From: Salinivirgaceae bacterium
GTDB lineage: Bacteria; Bacteroidota; Bacteroidia; Bacteroidales; SZUA-534
NCBI GenBank assembly: GCA_017474765.1
Contig: JAFVGW010000029.1
Coordinates: forward strand, 18,950-82,949
Length of the DNA: 64,000 bases
Reading direction: 5' to 3'
In this document: positions 27,459 to 35,444 of the stretch, in pieces
Layout: each line of letters begins with the position of its first letter
How positions within the stretch are numbered: the stretch's first letter is position 1
Position numbers and translations under genes: made by a program
The notes under the pieces: generated by a model
What the model was told of the DNA's origin: nothing
The model's input: only the letters and a program-made list of their open reading frames with translations
The model's database searches: none

Positions 27459-29006
27459 TTACAAATAAATCTTCTCGTTGTCCTTGTCAAGGAAAGCATA
27501 CTCGAGGAAAGCGTAAGAGCTTGTAGCCACAACTCTCAGACGATGCAGATACTTGCGTCTCCAATGATGCTTGATTGAGAATAGACCTTTGTTCAGGTAG
27601 GCGGCAATAAACGGGTGAACGGCCAGCGTTATCCGTTTGTTTTTGTATGCTTTAAGCCCCCAGCAGATAATGTTCTCCAATTCATCAATCAACAGGAAAG
27701 TGGGAGTGACCTCGCCTGTGCCGTTGCACGACGGGCATTTCTCAAGCGTGCGCACAGTTGTCTCTGGGCGTACCCTTTGGCGAGTAATCTGCATCAGACC
27801 GAACTTGCTGAGTGGCAGCACATGGTGGCGCGCGCGGTCGTTCTGCATGCACTCTTTCATGTACTCATACAGTTTGTTGCGGTTCTCGGCCGTGTGCATG
27901 TCGATGAAGTCGATAACAATGATGCCGCCCATATCGCGCAGGCGCAGCTGGCGGGCAATTTCGGCGGCAGCCACCATATTCACATCAATGGCGTTCTCCT
28001 CCTGATTGGTGTTGTTTTGTGTGCGGTTGCCCGAATTGACATCGATAACATGCAGTGCTTCAGTTCGTTCAATCACCAGATAGGCACCCTTTTGCATTGC
28101 CACAGTCTTGCCGAACAGCGACTTAATCTGTTTTTCAAGTCCGAAATGCTCAAAAATCGGCCGAGCGCCATCGTATAGTTTTACAATTTTCTCGCAGTCA
28201 GGTGCAATGTTGCGTATGTATTCCTTCGTCTCCTCGAAGAGCTTTGCGTTGTTTACGTAGATGTTGTTGTATTCAGGCGTGAACATGTCGCGAAGCATGG
28301 CTGTTGTGCGGTCGAGTTCGCCGATGAGCAGTTTGGGAGGCTGGCTTTTGATGTTGGCAAATGCCGACTGCCATTTTTCAGCGAGTTCGCGGATTTCTGC
28401 GTCAAGGTCCTCGAGACGGGCATTTTCAGCAACTGTGCGTACAATCACACCGAAATTCTTCGGCTTCACGCTCTGCACCATCTTACGCAGCCGGTCGCGC
28501 TCCGCCTGCGATTGTATTTTCTGCGATACGGAGACTTTGTCTGAGAAGGGGATGAGCACCAGATTGCGCCCGGCAATCGATATTTCCGATGTCAGACGCG
28601 GACCTTTGGTCGAGATGGGCTCTTTGGCAATCTGCACCAGAATGGTCTGCCCGTCGCGCAGAACCTGATTGATTCTTCCATGCTTGTCGATTTCCTCTTC
28701 CATGTCGAAATTGGCAATCGAGCGCAGCGGATTTTTGTTTTCAATGGAGCTCTGTACAAACTTGTTGATTGAACGGAATTGCGGTCCTAAGTCAAGATAG
28801 TGCAGAAAAGCGTCTTTCTCGTAGCCAACGTCAACAAAGGCAGCATTCAGTCCGGGCATGATTTTCTTCACCTTGCCCAAATAGATGTCGCCAACAGAAA
28901 AATTTGTGTTGGTCTTTTCTCTGTTCAGTTCAACGAGTATTTTGTCTTCAACCAGTGCAATGACAACCTCTGACGGTGTTGCACTGATAACCAGTTCCTT
29001 ATTCAC
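27459..29006 (-). CDS. rng: ribonuclease E/G family endoribonuclease
   Basis: The 515-residue RNase G-type protein has an N-terminal S1 domain interrupted as usual (VGDIYLGKVKKIMPGLNAAF), a catalytic core with the metal-binding Asp residues in HVIDVNSGNRTQ and GGIIVIDFIDMHT, and a zinc-link CPSCNGTGE. It cleaves 5'-monophosphorylated RNA for rRNA maturation and mRNA decay. It lacks the long C-terminal scaffold of RNase E, so rng is the better name. It is downstream of the small ribosome-type gene and HU but separated from them by a strong terminator. Confidence 0.95.
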   Translation of the reverse strand: MNKELVISATPSEVVIALVEDKILVELNREKTNTNFSVGDIYLGKVKKIMPGLNAAFVDVGYEKDAFLHYLDLGPQFRSINKFVQSSIENKNPLRSIANFDMEEEIDKHGRINQVLRDGQTILVQIAKEPISTKGPRLTSEISIAGRNLVLIPFSDKVSVSQKIQSQAERDRLRKMVQSVKPKNFGVIVRTVAENARLEDLDAEIRELAEKWQSAFANIKSQPPKLLIGELDRTTAMLRDMFTPEYNNIYVNNAKLFEETKEYIRNIAPDCEKIVKLYDGARPIFEHFGLEKQIKSLFGKTVAMQKGAYLVIERTEALHVIDVNSGNRTQNNTNQEENAIDVNMVAAAEIARQLRLRDMGGIIVIDFIDMHTAENRNKLYEYMKECMQNDRARHHVLPLSKFGLMQITRQRVRPETTVRTLEKCPSCNGTGEVTPTFLLIDELENIICWGLKAYKNKRITLAVHPFIAAYLNKGLFSIKHHWRRKYLHRLRVVATSSYAFLEYAFLDKDNEKIYL

Positions 29007-29183
29007 GGTTCGAAATGTTTTATGCCGATGGTTTTCGGCAAAAATGCAACCATCAATGATTTAAAACAATGAATTTCAAACCCCGCATGAAATTGGGGGC
29101 GCATCAATAAAAATGCCGAAAAGAGTGGGATGGAGCCATGGTTCTGCTTATTGTATCAGAATATTTTCCGTGTCGGTATCCCT

Positions 29184-29229
29184 AAAAAACAATAAACCTT
29201 GAGAGCGGGCTCTTAAGGTTTATTGTTTT
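29184..29229 (-). terminator. intrinsic terminator downstream of the HU/basic-protein pair
   Basis: Arms at about 29186-29206 and 29209-29229 form a stem of about 20 bp (AACAATAAACCTT with its complement, one wobble) with a very short loop; on the minus strand it is followed by T residues. It ends the HU-basic protein transcript before rng. Confidence 0.92.
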
Positions 29230-29244
29230 ATCATCTAAAAGAGA

Positions 29245-29334
29245 TTATTTCTTCTTATGACGATTCTTACGAAGGCGTTTTTTACGCTTGTGCGTAGCCA
29301 TTTTGTGCCTTTTGTGTTTCTTTCCGTTTGGCAT
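29245..29334 (-). CDS. 29-residue basic ribosome-type protein (AURKAIP1/COX24, bS22-like)
   Basis: A tiny gene on the minus strand encodes MPNGKKHKRHKMATHKRKKR followed by LRKNRHKKK. This Lys/Arg/His-only composition and the KRHKMATHKRKKRLRK core are known from Bacteroidetes proteins annotated with the AURKAIP1/COX24 C-terminal domain (related to mitochondrial mS38 and bacterial bS22). It probably binds rRNA in the small subunit. It starts 15 nt after the HU stop and shares its transcript. Confidence 0.88.
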   Translation of the reverse strand: MPNGKKHKRHKMATHKRKKRLRKNRHKKK

Positions 29335-29349
29335 AATCGTAACAATTTA

Positions 29350-29634
29350 TTATTTTACATTAGTTTTCACCTTATTCATGAATCCTTTGGCAGGTTTGAA
29401 AGCCGGAATGAAATGCTCCGGAATCACCAGCGTGGTGTTCTTTGAGATGTTGCGGGCAGTCTTTTTAGCTCTTTTCTTTGTGATAAAGCTGCCAAAACCT
29501 CTCAGATAAACATTCTCACCAGCTGAAACTGAATTTTGGATATTATCCATAACAGCTTCAACAATTTTCTGAACTGATACTTTCTCAATACCGGTGTTTT
29601 TTGAGATTTCACTAACGATGTCTGCTTTTGTCAT
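29350..29634 (-). CDS. HU/IHF family DNA-binding protein
   Basis: The 94-residue protein has the HU fold: N-terminal helices (MTKADIVSEISKNTGIEKVS), the beta-arm start VYLRGFGSFITKKRAKKTARN with the basic DNA-binding arm, and the ending IPAFKPAKGFMNKV. It is a nucleoid protein that bends DNA as a dimer. A good promoter lies upstream (29686-29719), and the 29-residue basic protein follows in the same transcript. Confidence 0.95.
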   Translation of the reverse strand: MTKADIVSEISKNTGIEKVSVQKIVEAVMDNIQNSVSAGENVYLRGFGSFITKKRAKKTARNISKNTTLVIPEHFIPAFKPAKGFMNKVKTNVK

Positions 29635-29685
29635 AGCTTAAAATATTTTATAATCAACAAATTAAATTCTCGTTCGTTGTGTCTG

Positions 29686-29719
29686 CAAATATAGAGGAAT
29701 AATTATTACTGAAAACAAA
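29686..29719 (-). promoter_or_regulatory. promoter of HU gene (TTTG-N22-TATATTTG)
   Basis: On the minus strand TTTG (29716-29719) and TATATTTG (29686-29693) are 22 nt apart, matching the Bacteroidetes -33/-7 pattern. It gives an HU leader of about 45 nt. Confidence 0.65.
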
Positions 29720-29830
29720 AATGCGTTCTTTTTTTTAAGAATCATATATAACTGATTTACAACCAAATGTGCAAAAACAATTGTAGCCATAGCTTCTATA
29801 AAATCATTTTTTGCGGTTCGTTTTTTGACA

Positions 29831-30214
29831 TCAGCGGCAGTATTCATCAATCAATTTTCCAATTTTACTGATATGAAAAGGTTTGGTAATCATATCGGTG
29901 AACCCGACGGAGGTGAGTTCGTCAGCAATCTCGTCGGCGTTGTGGGCGGTGATGGCGATGATGGGCGTCAGCGATTTTTTGTTTCCCATTGCTCGGATGG
30001 CTGCGGTGGTCTCAATTCCGTTCATTACAGGCATTTCCAGGTCCATCAGTATCATATCGAATGACCGCTCCCGCACCTGGCCGATGGCCTCTTCGCCGTT
30101 GCGCGCCATTGTGCAGCGGCAACCCAGCGATGTGCAAATGTCGCCCAGCAGCATGCGGTTGATAAGAATGTCGTCAACAATCAGAATTTCAGGCTGTTTT
30201 GTGTTGTCACACAT
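29831..30214 (-). CDS. single-domain response regulator (CheY-like receiver)
   Basis: The 127-residue protein is a stand-alone receiver: acidic pocket IVDDI, phospho-Asp in MILMDLEMPVMNG, Thr in AITAH and Lys in ITKPFH. It has no output domain, so it must act by protein contact or phosphotransfer. It starts 3 nt after the stop of the RecD-like helicase and must be co-transcribed with it. The receiver type (MDLEMPVMNGIE) is the kind fused to hybrid kinases, so it may derive from one. Confidence 0.9.
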   Translation of the reverse strand: MCDNTKQPEILIVDDILINRMLLGDICTSLGCRCTMARNGEEAIGQVRERSFDMILMDLEMPVMNGIETTAAIRAMGNKKSLTPIIAITAHNADEIADELTSVGFTDMITKPFHISKIGKLIDEYCR

Positions 30215-30217
30215 AGG

Positions 30218-31657
30218 CTACTTGAAAAACTCATCTTTGAAATTGACCAGATAGAGCCGCACAGTGGGGCGAGTGAAGGCTGTGTAGAGCCAGCGCAGGA
30301 ACTCGGTGTTGAGCATGTCGTCGGTGAGCCAGCCCTGGTCGATGAAAACGGCCTGCCACTGGCCGCCCTGCGCCTTATGGCAGGTGATGGCGTAACTGAA
30401 TTTCACCTGCAGGGCGTTGAAGTAGGGGTTCTCTTTTACCTTTTTCACTCGCTCGCGCTTGTTGCCAATTTCAGCGTAATCTGCCATCACGGCTTCAAAC
30501 AGCCGCTGGTTCTCGTCCCACGTGAGCGACGGCGATTCCGACGTGAGCGTGTCGAGCATGATTTTTGTCTGTATCTCGATTTCGGGATAGTCCGCCAGCC
30601 GCAAGTCAACGTCGGCAAAGCGGAATCCGTAGAGTTCGCGGTATTTGCCGATGCGTGTGATTTCGGCAATGTCGCCGTTGGCGATGAACGGCGTTGTTTC
30701 CTTCTCTTCGTCGCTGAGCCAGAAGTAGTTGTTCTTGACCACCATCAGCAGGTCGCCTTTCGAAATCTCTTCGTCGCGCCAGAGAATGGTGCGGCGGATG
30801 CCTTCGTTGTATTTGTTGGCGCGCTTGTTCGAGCGGCATAGCACCATGGTGTTGCCGATGCCGAACTCATCGTAGCAGTTCTCAATCTCTTCAATCAGTT
30901 CGCCGCCTGTGATTCGCCGCACATCAGCGAAGCCTGTAGTTGTCAGGGGCGGATAGCCTTGCAGGTTCTCGGCAAGCGACTGGCGCAAGAGCGTGGCGTT
31001 GTGTAGAATGCCCGATTCGCGCGTTTGCCGCACCACCTGCTTCATTTCAAATTCGCTGACGCTGAATCCCATCTCGCCAATCACCTTCACATCGAGCGCA
31101 GGGCTGATGGCAAGTCCAACGGGCGGCAACTGCGCGGTGTCGCCAACAAGAATCAGTTTGCACATCTCGCCGCGATAGACATACTCGAAAAGGTCGTCGA
31201 GCAGGCGGCCGCTGCCGAAAATGGAGTTTTCCGATTGGTCGTTCGAAATCATCGACGCTTCATCAACAATAAATATGGTGCGCTGGTGCTTGTTGTTGTC
31301 GAGAGCAAAACTGCCCAATCCGTTGGCTGTGGCCGATTTCTGGCGGTAGATTTTTTTGTGGATTGTAAACGCCTGATGGCCCGAATACCCTGCAAGCACT
31401 TTGGCGGCGCGGCCCGTGGGGGCAAGCAGAACGGCTTTCAGTCCGATTTTCGGCAGAATCTTGACTAGAGCCGCCACCATCGATGTTTTTCCCGTTCCCG
31501 CGTATCCTTTTATTATAAGTGTGTCGTCGCGGTGGTCGGGCGAGAAATAGTTGCCGATGAACGTGCTGATGCGCGAAATCAACTCTTGCTGGTCGATTGT
31601 CGGCATGTAGCCCAAGGCGTCTTTTATCCGTTCCGAAACACTCTGAATCATGGCCAC
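30218..31657 (-). CDS. ATP-dependent RecD-like DNA helicase (superfamily 1)
   Basis: The 479-residue helicase has Walker A GYAGTGKTSM, Walker B FIVDEASMIS, motif III GDTAQLPPVG and a C-terminal UvrD_C2-like region with TCHKAQGGQW. It resembles the short RecD2/TraA-like helicases widespread in Bacteroidetes rather than the RecBCD subunit, with 5'-3' DNA unwinding expected. It is followed after 3 nt by a receiver-only protein. The upstream spacer is a large repeat array. Confidence 0.9.
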   Translation of the reverse strand: MAMIQSVSERIKDALGYMPTIDQQELISRISTFIGNYFSPDHRDDTLIIKGYAGTGKTSMVAALVKILPKIGLKAVLLAPTGRAAKVLAGYSGHQAFTIHKKIYRQKSATANGLGSFALDNNKHQRTIFIVDEASMISNDQSENSIFGSGRLLDDLFEYVYRGEMCKLILVGDTAQLPPVGLAISPALDVKVIGEMGFSVSEFEMKQVVRQTRESGILHNATLLRQSLAENLQGYPPLTTTGFADVRRITGGELIEEIENCYDEFGIGNTMVLCRSNKRANKYNEGIRRTILWRDEEISKGDLLMVVKNNYFWLSDEEKETTPFIANGDIAEITRIGKYRELYGFRFADVDLRLADYPEIEIQTKIMLDTLTSESPSLTWDENQRLFEAVMADYAEIGNKRERVKKVKENPYFNALQVKFSYAITCHKAQGGQWQAVFIDQGWLTDDMLNTEFLRWLYTAFTRPTVRLYLVNFKDEFFK

Positions 31658-31693
31658 GAACTAAAATAAAACAAACGGATTTGACAAGAGAAA

Positions 31694-32018
31694 AGTTTGG
31701 GTATTAGGCACTAGGCATTAGGCATTAGGCATTAGGTGTTGGGTGCTAGGCAGTAGGCACTAGGAATTAGAAAATTATGAATCATTACACTTTAAACATT
31801 AGGTTTTAGGCATTAGGCACTAGGCATTAGTTAATTACGAATTATGAATTACGATTCACCGATTATCAAAATTCTGTAGTTTGTAGTCCATTTTAAACCT
31901 GTTAAACTTTAAACTCAACTTCTAAACAGCGAAGCGCTAAACTCTAAACACTAAACACTAACCGATTCACCGATTCACCGATTCACCGATTCACCAATCT
32001 TGTCCGTAGTCTGTTGTC
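31694..32018 (+). repeat. large modular short-period repeat array in divergent spacer
   Basis: The plus strand shows TTAGGCA/CTAGGCA heptamers, then CATTACACTTTAAACATTAG, a second TTAGGCA block, GAATTACGAATTATGAATTA, CTGTAGTTTGTAGTCC, the block TTAAACCTGTTAAAC with the CAGCGAAGCGCTAAA core, four or five GATTCACC octamers and finally CCGTAGTCTGTTGTC. Here the flanking genes are divergent and the array reads toward the plus-strand gene at 32224. No gene is seen inside. Confidence 0.9.
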
Positions 32019-32114
32019 GAAATATTAATCCTTTGGATATCTGTGATTTATTGGCGGAAAAATAATTTTATAACGAAAAAAAGCCCCAATCGGCTAATTT
32101 TTGGAACAAACCTT

Positions 32115-32122
32115 TATATTTG
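32115..32122 (+). promoter_or_regulatory. -7 box candidate (TATATTTG) upstream of 32224 gene
   Basis: TATATTTG matches the Bacteroidetes -7 consensus about 100 nt before the start codon; a -33 TTG at the correct distance is not visible. The leader would contain GC-rich AGTCGGGGCTTGCGCCG, which can pair with the upstream AAGCCCC only outside the transcript. Confidence 0.4.
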
Positions 32123-32223
32123 CACTCGTTTGCAGAGCATGCATGGCAGTCGGGGCTTGCGCCGAAAGTTTTTGCGGTTTTGCTTTTAATAGTTAATAAT
32201 TAAACATTTATATTCTTATTGTA

Positions 32224-32838
32224 ATGAAAGCACTTATCCACGTATTGTTAGCAGCATTGATTGTTTTTTTGGCATACGCCACAGTTCAAAGCATTGTCAA
32301 ACCTATTGAATTTCAGAAAGAACAGCAGAAACGCTACGCTGAAACCATTCAGAAGTTGAAAGACATCCGTACAGCCGAAGGCGCTTTCAAGGAAGTGAAC
32401 GGCGACTATACCGCAAGTTTCGACACCTTGATTGATTTCTTGAAAACAGGCGAATTCTCAATTATCCGTAAGATTGGTGAAATTCCTGAAGATTTGCTTG
32501 GCCAAATCTCTGAAAAAGAAGCCATTCAGAAGGGTATGATTATCCGTGACACCACTAAAGTCTCGGTGCTCGACTCTCTCTATCCTGCAAATTATAAGGT
32601 TGACTCACTGCGCTTTATCCCTTACTCGGGCGGTCGTGAGTTCACTTTGAAGAAAGGCGTTATCGAGACTCAATCGAAACTGAAGGTTAAAGTGTTTGAA
32701 GCATCAGCACCGTCGAAATACATATTGAAAGGTCTTGATGAGCAAGAGATTATCAATCTGAACGACGGCCTTGATTATAAAGGTTTGAAGGTTGGTTCGG
32801 TTACCGAAGTCAACAACGGCGCAGGCAACTGGGAATAA
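32224..32838 (+). CDS. pseudopilin-like single-pass membrane protein
   Basis: The 204-residue protein begins with one N-terminal membrane helix (IHVLLAALIVFLAYATVQSI), followed by a helical segment with RTAEGAFKEVNGDYTASFDT, a pattern seen in type II/IV pseudopilin-like Bacteroidetes proteins of unknown function. The rest is beta-rich. It is located in the inner membrane with most of the chain outside the cytoplasm. It is followed by DUF3822 and rsmD, an order I associate with Bacteroidales. No cleavage motif for prepilin peptidase is evident. Confidence 0.7.
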   Translation: MKALIHVLLAALIVFLAYATVQSIVKPIEFQKEQQKRYAETIQKLKDIRTAEGAFKEVNGDYTASFDTLIDFLKTGEFSIIRKIGEIPEDLLGQISEKEAIQKGMIIRDTTKVSVLDSLYPANYKVDSLRFIPYSGGREFTLKKGVIETQSKLKVKVFEASAPSKYILKGLDEQEIINLNDGLDYKGLKVGSVTEVNNGAGNWE

Positions 32839-32851
32839 AAACCATACTGAT

Positions 32852-33709
32852 TTGTTGCAGAACATTCATTTCATAGACAAATCGTTCGACTACGTCAATG
32901 TCGACAAATACCATATGTCCCTTCAGGTTTTCCTGAAGGGATTTTCGTTTTCCGTGCTCGACCGCGAACGGAACAAATATGTCGCATTGGCTCATTATCA
33001 GTTCAATAGGGTGACGTCGTTCCGCACGCTTGCAAAGCAGATTGACGCCATTTTCGACAGCGAGCCGCTGCTGCAATGCCGCTTCAGCCATGTCAAACTG
33101 CTGTTTGCCACAACCGACTACACCTTTGTGCCAGCCGCCTATTTCGCTGAAAACGAGAAAGAAGTGTGGTTCCGCTTCAATCAGGAACTGCAGCGCGGCC
33201 ATGAGTTGATGTCGAACTACATTTTCGGCAACTCGTCGTATGTGGTTTTCAGCATTCCCACGGTGTTGACCGACATTTTCCGCGCTCGGTTCGAGTCGGT
33301 GCGGTTCTACCACCAGTCGGTGCCGATGATTGAAGACCTGACACTGCGCGGCAAACTCGACAGCGGCGACAAACGCGTGTATGTCAACCTGATGCCAGCG
33401 TTTTTCGACTTTGTGCTTGTCGACAACGGCGAAATCGCGCTCTACAACACGTTCAGTTACAAATCGACCGACGATTTCAACTATTTCTTCCTGAACGCTG
33501 TCGACAGCCTGCGACTGCCGCCTACGACCGTTCCTGTGAATGTTTGCGGCATTCTGCCCGCCAACAGCCCGATAATGGAATCGATGAAGAAATACGTGCG
33601 GAATATCGGCTATTTTGCCATGCCGTCGCATTTTGAGTACGCCTACGGCTTCAACGACATTCCGTCGCACTATTTCACCAACATGATAAACCTTTACCAA
33701 TGCGGATAA
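32852..33709 (+). CDS. DUF3822 family protein
   Basis: About 285 residues. The start is uncertain: no ATG lies before the conserved FIDKSFDY segment, so a TTG at 32852 or 32855 is the best choice, while ATG 32914 would remove conserved sequence. DUF3822 proteins have an actin-like (ASKHA) look with duplicated beta-rich halves; segments such as GFSFSVLDRERNKYVALAHY and YVNLMPAFFDFVLVDNG fit. Function unknown. Its stop overlaps the rsmD start by 10 nt, so the two are translationally coupled. Confidence 0.8.
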   Translation: MLQNIHFIDKSFDYVNVDKYHMSLQVFLKGFSFSVLDRERNKYVALAHYQFNRVTSFRTLAKQIDAIFDSEPLLQCRFSHVKLLFATTDYTFVPAAYFAENEKEVWFRFNQELQRGHELMSNYIFGNSSYVVFSIPTVLTDIFRARFESVRFYHQSVPMIEDLTLRGKLDSGDKRVYVNLMPAFFDFVLVDNGEIALYNTFSYKSTDDFNYFFLNAVDSLRLPPTTVPVNVCGILPANSPIMESMKKYVRNIGYFAMPSHFEYAYGFNDIPSHYFTNMINLYQCG

Positions 33710-34245
33710 TCAGCGGACAATACAAGCACAGGCTGATTCAGCCGCCGTCGAACTTCAAGGCACGCCCCACAACCGACCTTGCCAAAGAGAGTCTGTTCAA
33801 CATTCTTGAAAATTCGATTGATTTTGAGCAGATTAAGGTGCTCGACCTTTTCGGCGGCACGGGCGGAATATCGTACGAGTTCGCGTCGCGCGGCTGCACC
33901 GACATTACCTGTATCGAACTGAATTACAATCATTTCAGTTTTATTAAAAAGACGGCCGCCGACCTGAAGATGACGGGGTTGAAGGTGATTCGCGCCAATG
34001 TGCTGAAATTCCTGCCAGCCTGTGCCGAGAAATTCGACCTGATTTTTGCCGACCCGCCATACGATTTGCCGCAGTTGCCCGAAATACCTAAAATGGTTAT
34101 CGACAACGAGTTACTTGCCGATGGCGGACTCTTCATTATGGAACATTCCGAAAAAAACAACTTCGACCAGATGCCGCAATTCTACATGCACAAGCACTAC
34201 GGCGCGGTGAATTTCAGTTTTTTCAGAAACAGCGAAGGGGAGTGA
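33700..34245 (+). CDS. rsmD: 16S rRNA (guanine(966)-N(2))-methyltransferase
   Basis: The 181-residue RsmD-type enzyme has the N-terminus MRIISGQYKHRLIQPP and RPTTDLAKESLFNIL, the SAM-binding VLDLFGGTGGISYE, and catalytic motif FADPPYDLP (N-methyltransferase DPPY). It methylates G966 of 16S rRNA in the cytoplasm. It overlaps the DUF3822 stop, and a strong terminator follows about 110 nt later. It marks the left edge of the accessory island. Confidence 0.95.
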   Translation: MRIISGQYKHRLIQPPSNFKARPTTDLAKESLFNILENSIDFEQIKVLDLFGGTGGISYEFASRGCTDITCIELNYNHFSFIKKTAADLKMTGLKVIRANVLKFLPACAEKFDLIFADPPYDLPQLPEIPKMVIDNELLADGGLFIMEHSEKNNFDQMPQFYMHKHYGAVNFSFFRNSEGE

Positions 34246-34352
34246 CGGCACGTGTTTATGTGCTTTTCGGACAACTTGAAGGGCGATTGCGGGACGGACA
34301 TTTTTACTATGAAAATAGGATAACAATTATCCGTGCAGTGTCGGGAAAATAC

Positions 34353-34382
34353 AAAAGGCTTGTCGAAACAAGCCTTTTTTTT
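34353..34382 (+). terminator. intrinsic terminator after rsmD
   Basis: AAAAGGCTTGT-CGAA-ACAAGCCTTTT forms a perfect 11-bp stem with a stable CGAA tetraloop, followed by a run of T residues. Confidence 0.95.
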
Positions 34383-34404
34383 GCAACAACCAGTGGAGAC
34401 ACAA

Positions 34405-34707
34405 CTACGAGTTGTAGATTGACGCGAAGACAAAACCACGCAGTGTGGCGTGCCGATTTTGCTCGGCGAATAGAACTTCCCATTGAGCACGCTTTTCAGC
34501 GTTGGCAAGTTCTTCGGAAACCTGCCGCTGCACATTGGCAAAACGCTGGCGGACGGCTTGCTGTTGGGCAGTGTTGCCACCGTCGTACTGATTATAACAC
34601 TTGGTAAGGCAGCCCTTACCGTTACGTACTGAAAAGTAAGAGTTGTCGCTCTTGCTTAGCTTCCCCTGAACGAATTTTACAGGAGTCTCAAATGTAATTT
34701 TAGACAT
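34405..34707 (-). CDS. hypothetical small protein (100 aa)
   Basis: The 100-residue protein starts MSKITFETPVKFVQGKLSK; the middle has SYFSVRNGKGCLTKCYNQYD and a Gln-rich helical stretch (NTAQQQAVRQRFANVQRQVS). It resembles small proteins I have seen near Bacteroides phage or conjugative elements that start with a similar strand pattern, but I cannot place it in a family. It is on the minus strand right after the rsmD terminator and is the first gene of the presumed island. Confidence 0.65.
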   Translation of the reverse strand: MSKITFETPVKFVQGKLSKSDNSYFSVRNGKGCLTKCYNQYDGGNTAQQQAVRQRFANVQRQVSEELANAEKRAQWEVLFAEQNRHATLRGFVFASIYNS

Positions 34708-34957
34708 AAAACTTATTTTTTAATCACCAGCGACGTTGCTGATGACGTGACAAAGGTATGGTGGCGCAGATGGCGGGTGTTGGTTTGTTTGGGATACGGT
34801 TGTTTTCTTTGCGATAAAGTTGTTTTGTGCGGTTTGCTTATAGTTTCCTCTCGGATTCTGTTGGATTCTGCGGGAAAGTTTGCGATAACCCCGCGAGGGG
34901 CCTACGAGGGGCTTTGTTGGTGATTACTTGATGAAGCAAATGGGACGGAATGAGACT

Positions 34958-35290
34958 GATGAGAAGAATGAGAAAGAAAGATTGATAGTGAGGCGGATGG
35001 AATCCGCCAGAAGAGACAAAATATTTGAATGGATATAGGATGCACCTAAAGGAGCTGAGCAGAGGCAGAAAAGCCAAAGATTGCGGCTAGGATGCTGGAA
35101 GATGGGACAAATGGGATATGATGAGAAGAGTGAGAAAGAAAGATTGATAGTGATGCGGATGGAATCCGCCAGAAGAGACAGAACATTTGAATGGATAGGA
35201 TGCACCTAAAGGTGCTGAGCAGAAGCAGAAAGCCAAAGATTGCGGCAAGGATGCTGGAAGATGGGACAAATGGGATATGATGAGAAGAAT
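34958..35290. repeat. tandem repeat, units of about 162 and 159 bp plus partial third
   Basis: Units begin with GATGAGAAGA at 34958, 35120 and 35279; the first two are full length and highly similar, and the third is cut after about 12 nt. Each full unit contains a perfect hairpin GCGGAT-GGA-ATCCGC and the words ATGCACCTAAAGG and GATTGCGG. The plus strand is purine-rich. The minus-strand reading frame across it (60-90 residues) only reflects the repeat. No gene is supported in 34708-35444 beyond this repeat. Confidence 0.9.
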
Positions 35291-35444
35291 GATGTTGCTT
35301 GCAATGATTAGGTTATCAACATGATATTAAAATTATTATCAAATTTAGATAATTGTTATGTTTATTGTGTGTTAATAACTAATAGCCATAATTGATATTT
35401 ATTAGTTCGCAAGTTATTATTTTTGTGTTATAAATAATAAAGAT

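Noticed and set aside
31694..32018. CRISPR array
   Set aside because: Units are 7-8 bp with no spacers of constant length and no cas genes.
34834..35269. Minus-strand frames of 60-90 codons in the tandem repeat
   Set aside because: They repeat with the 160-bp DNA unit in different frames and have no start or motif support.
35300..35444. HigB/RelE-type toxin partner of the HTH-ImmA gene
   Set aside because: No open frame of suitable size or motif lies directly up- or downstream.
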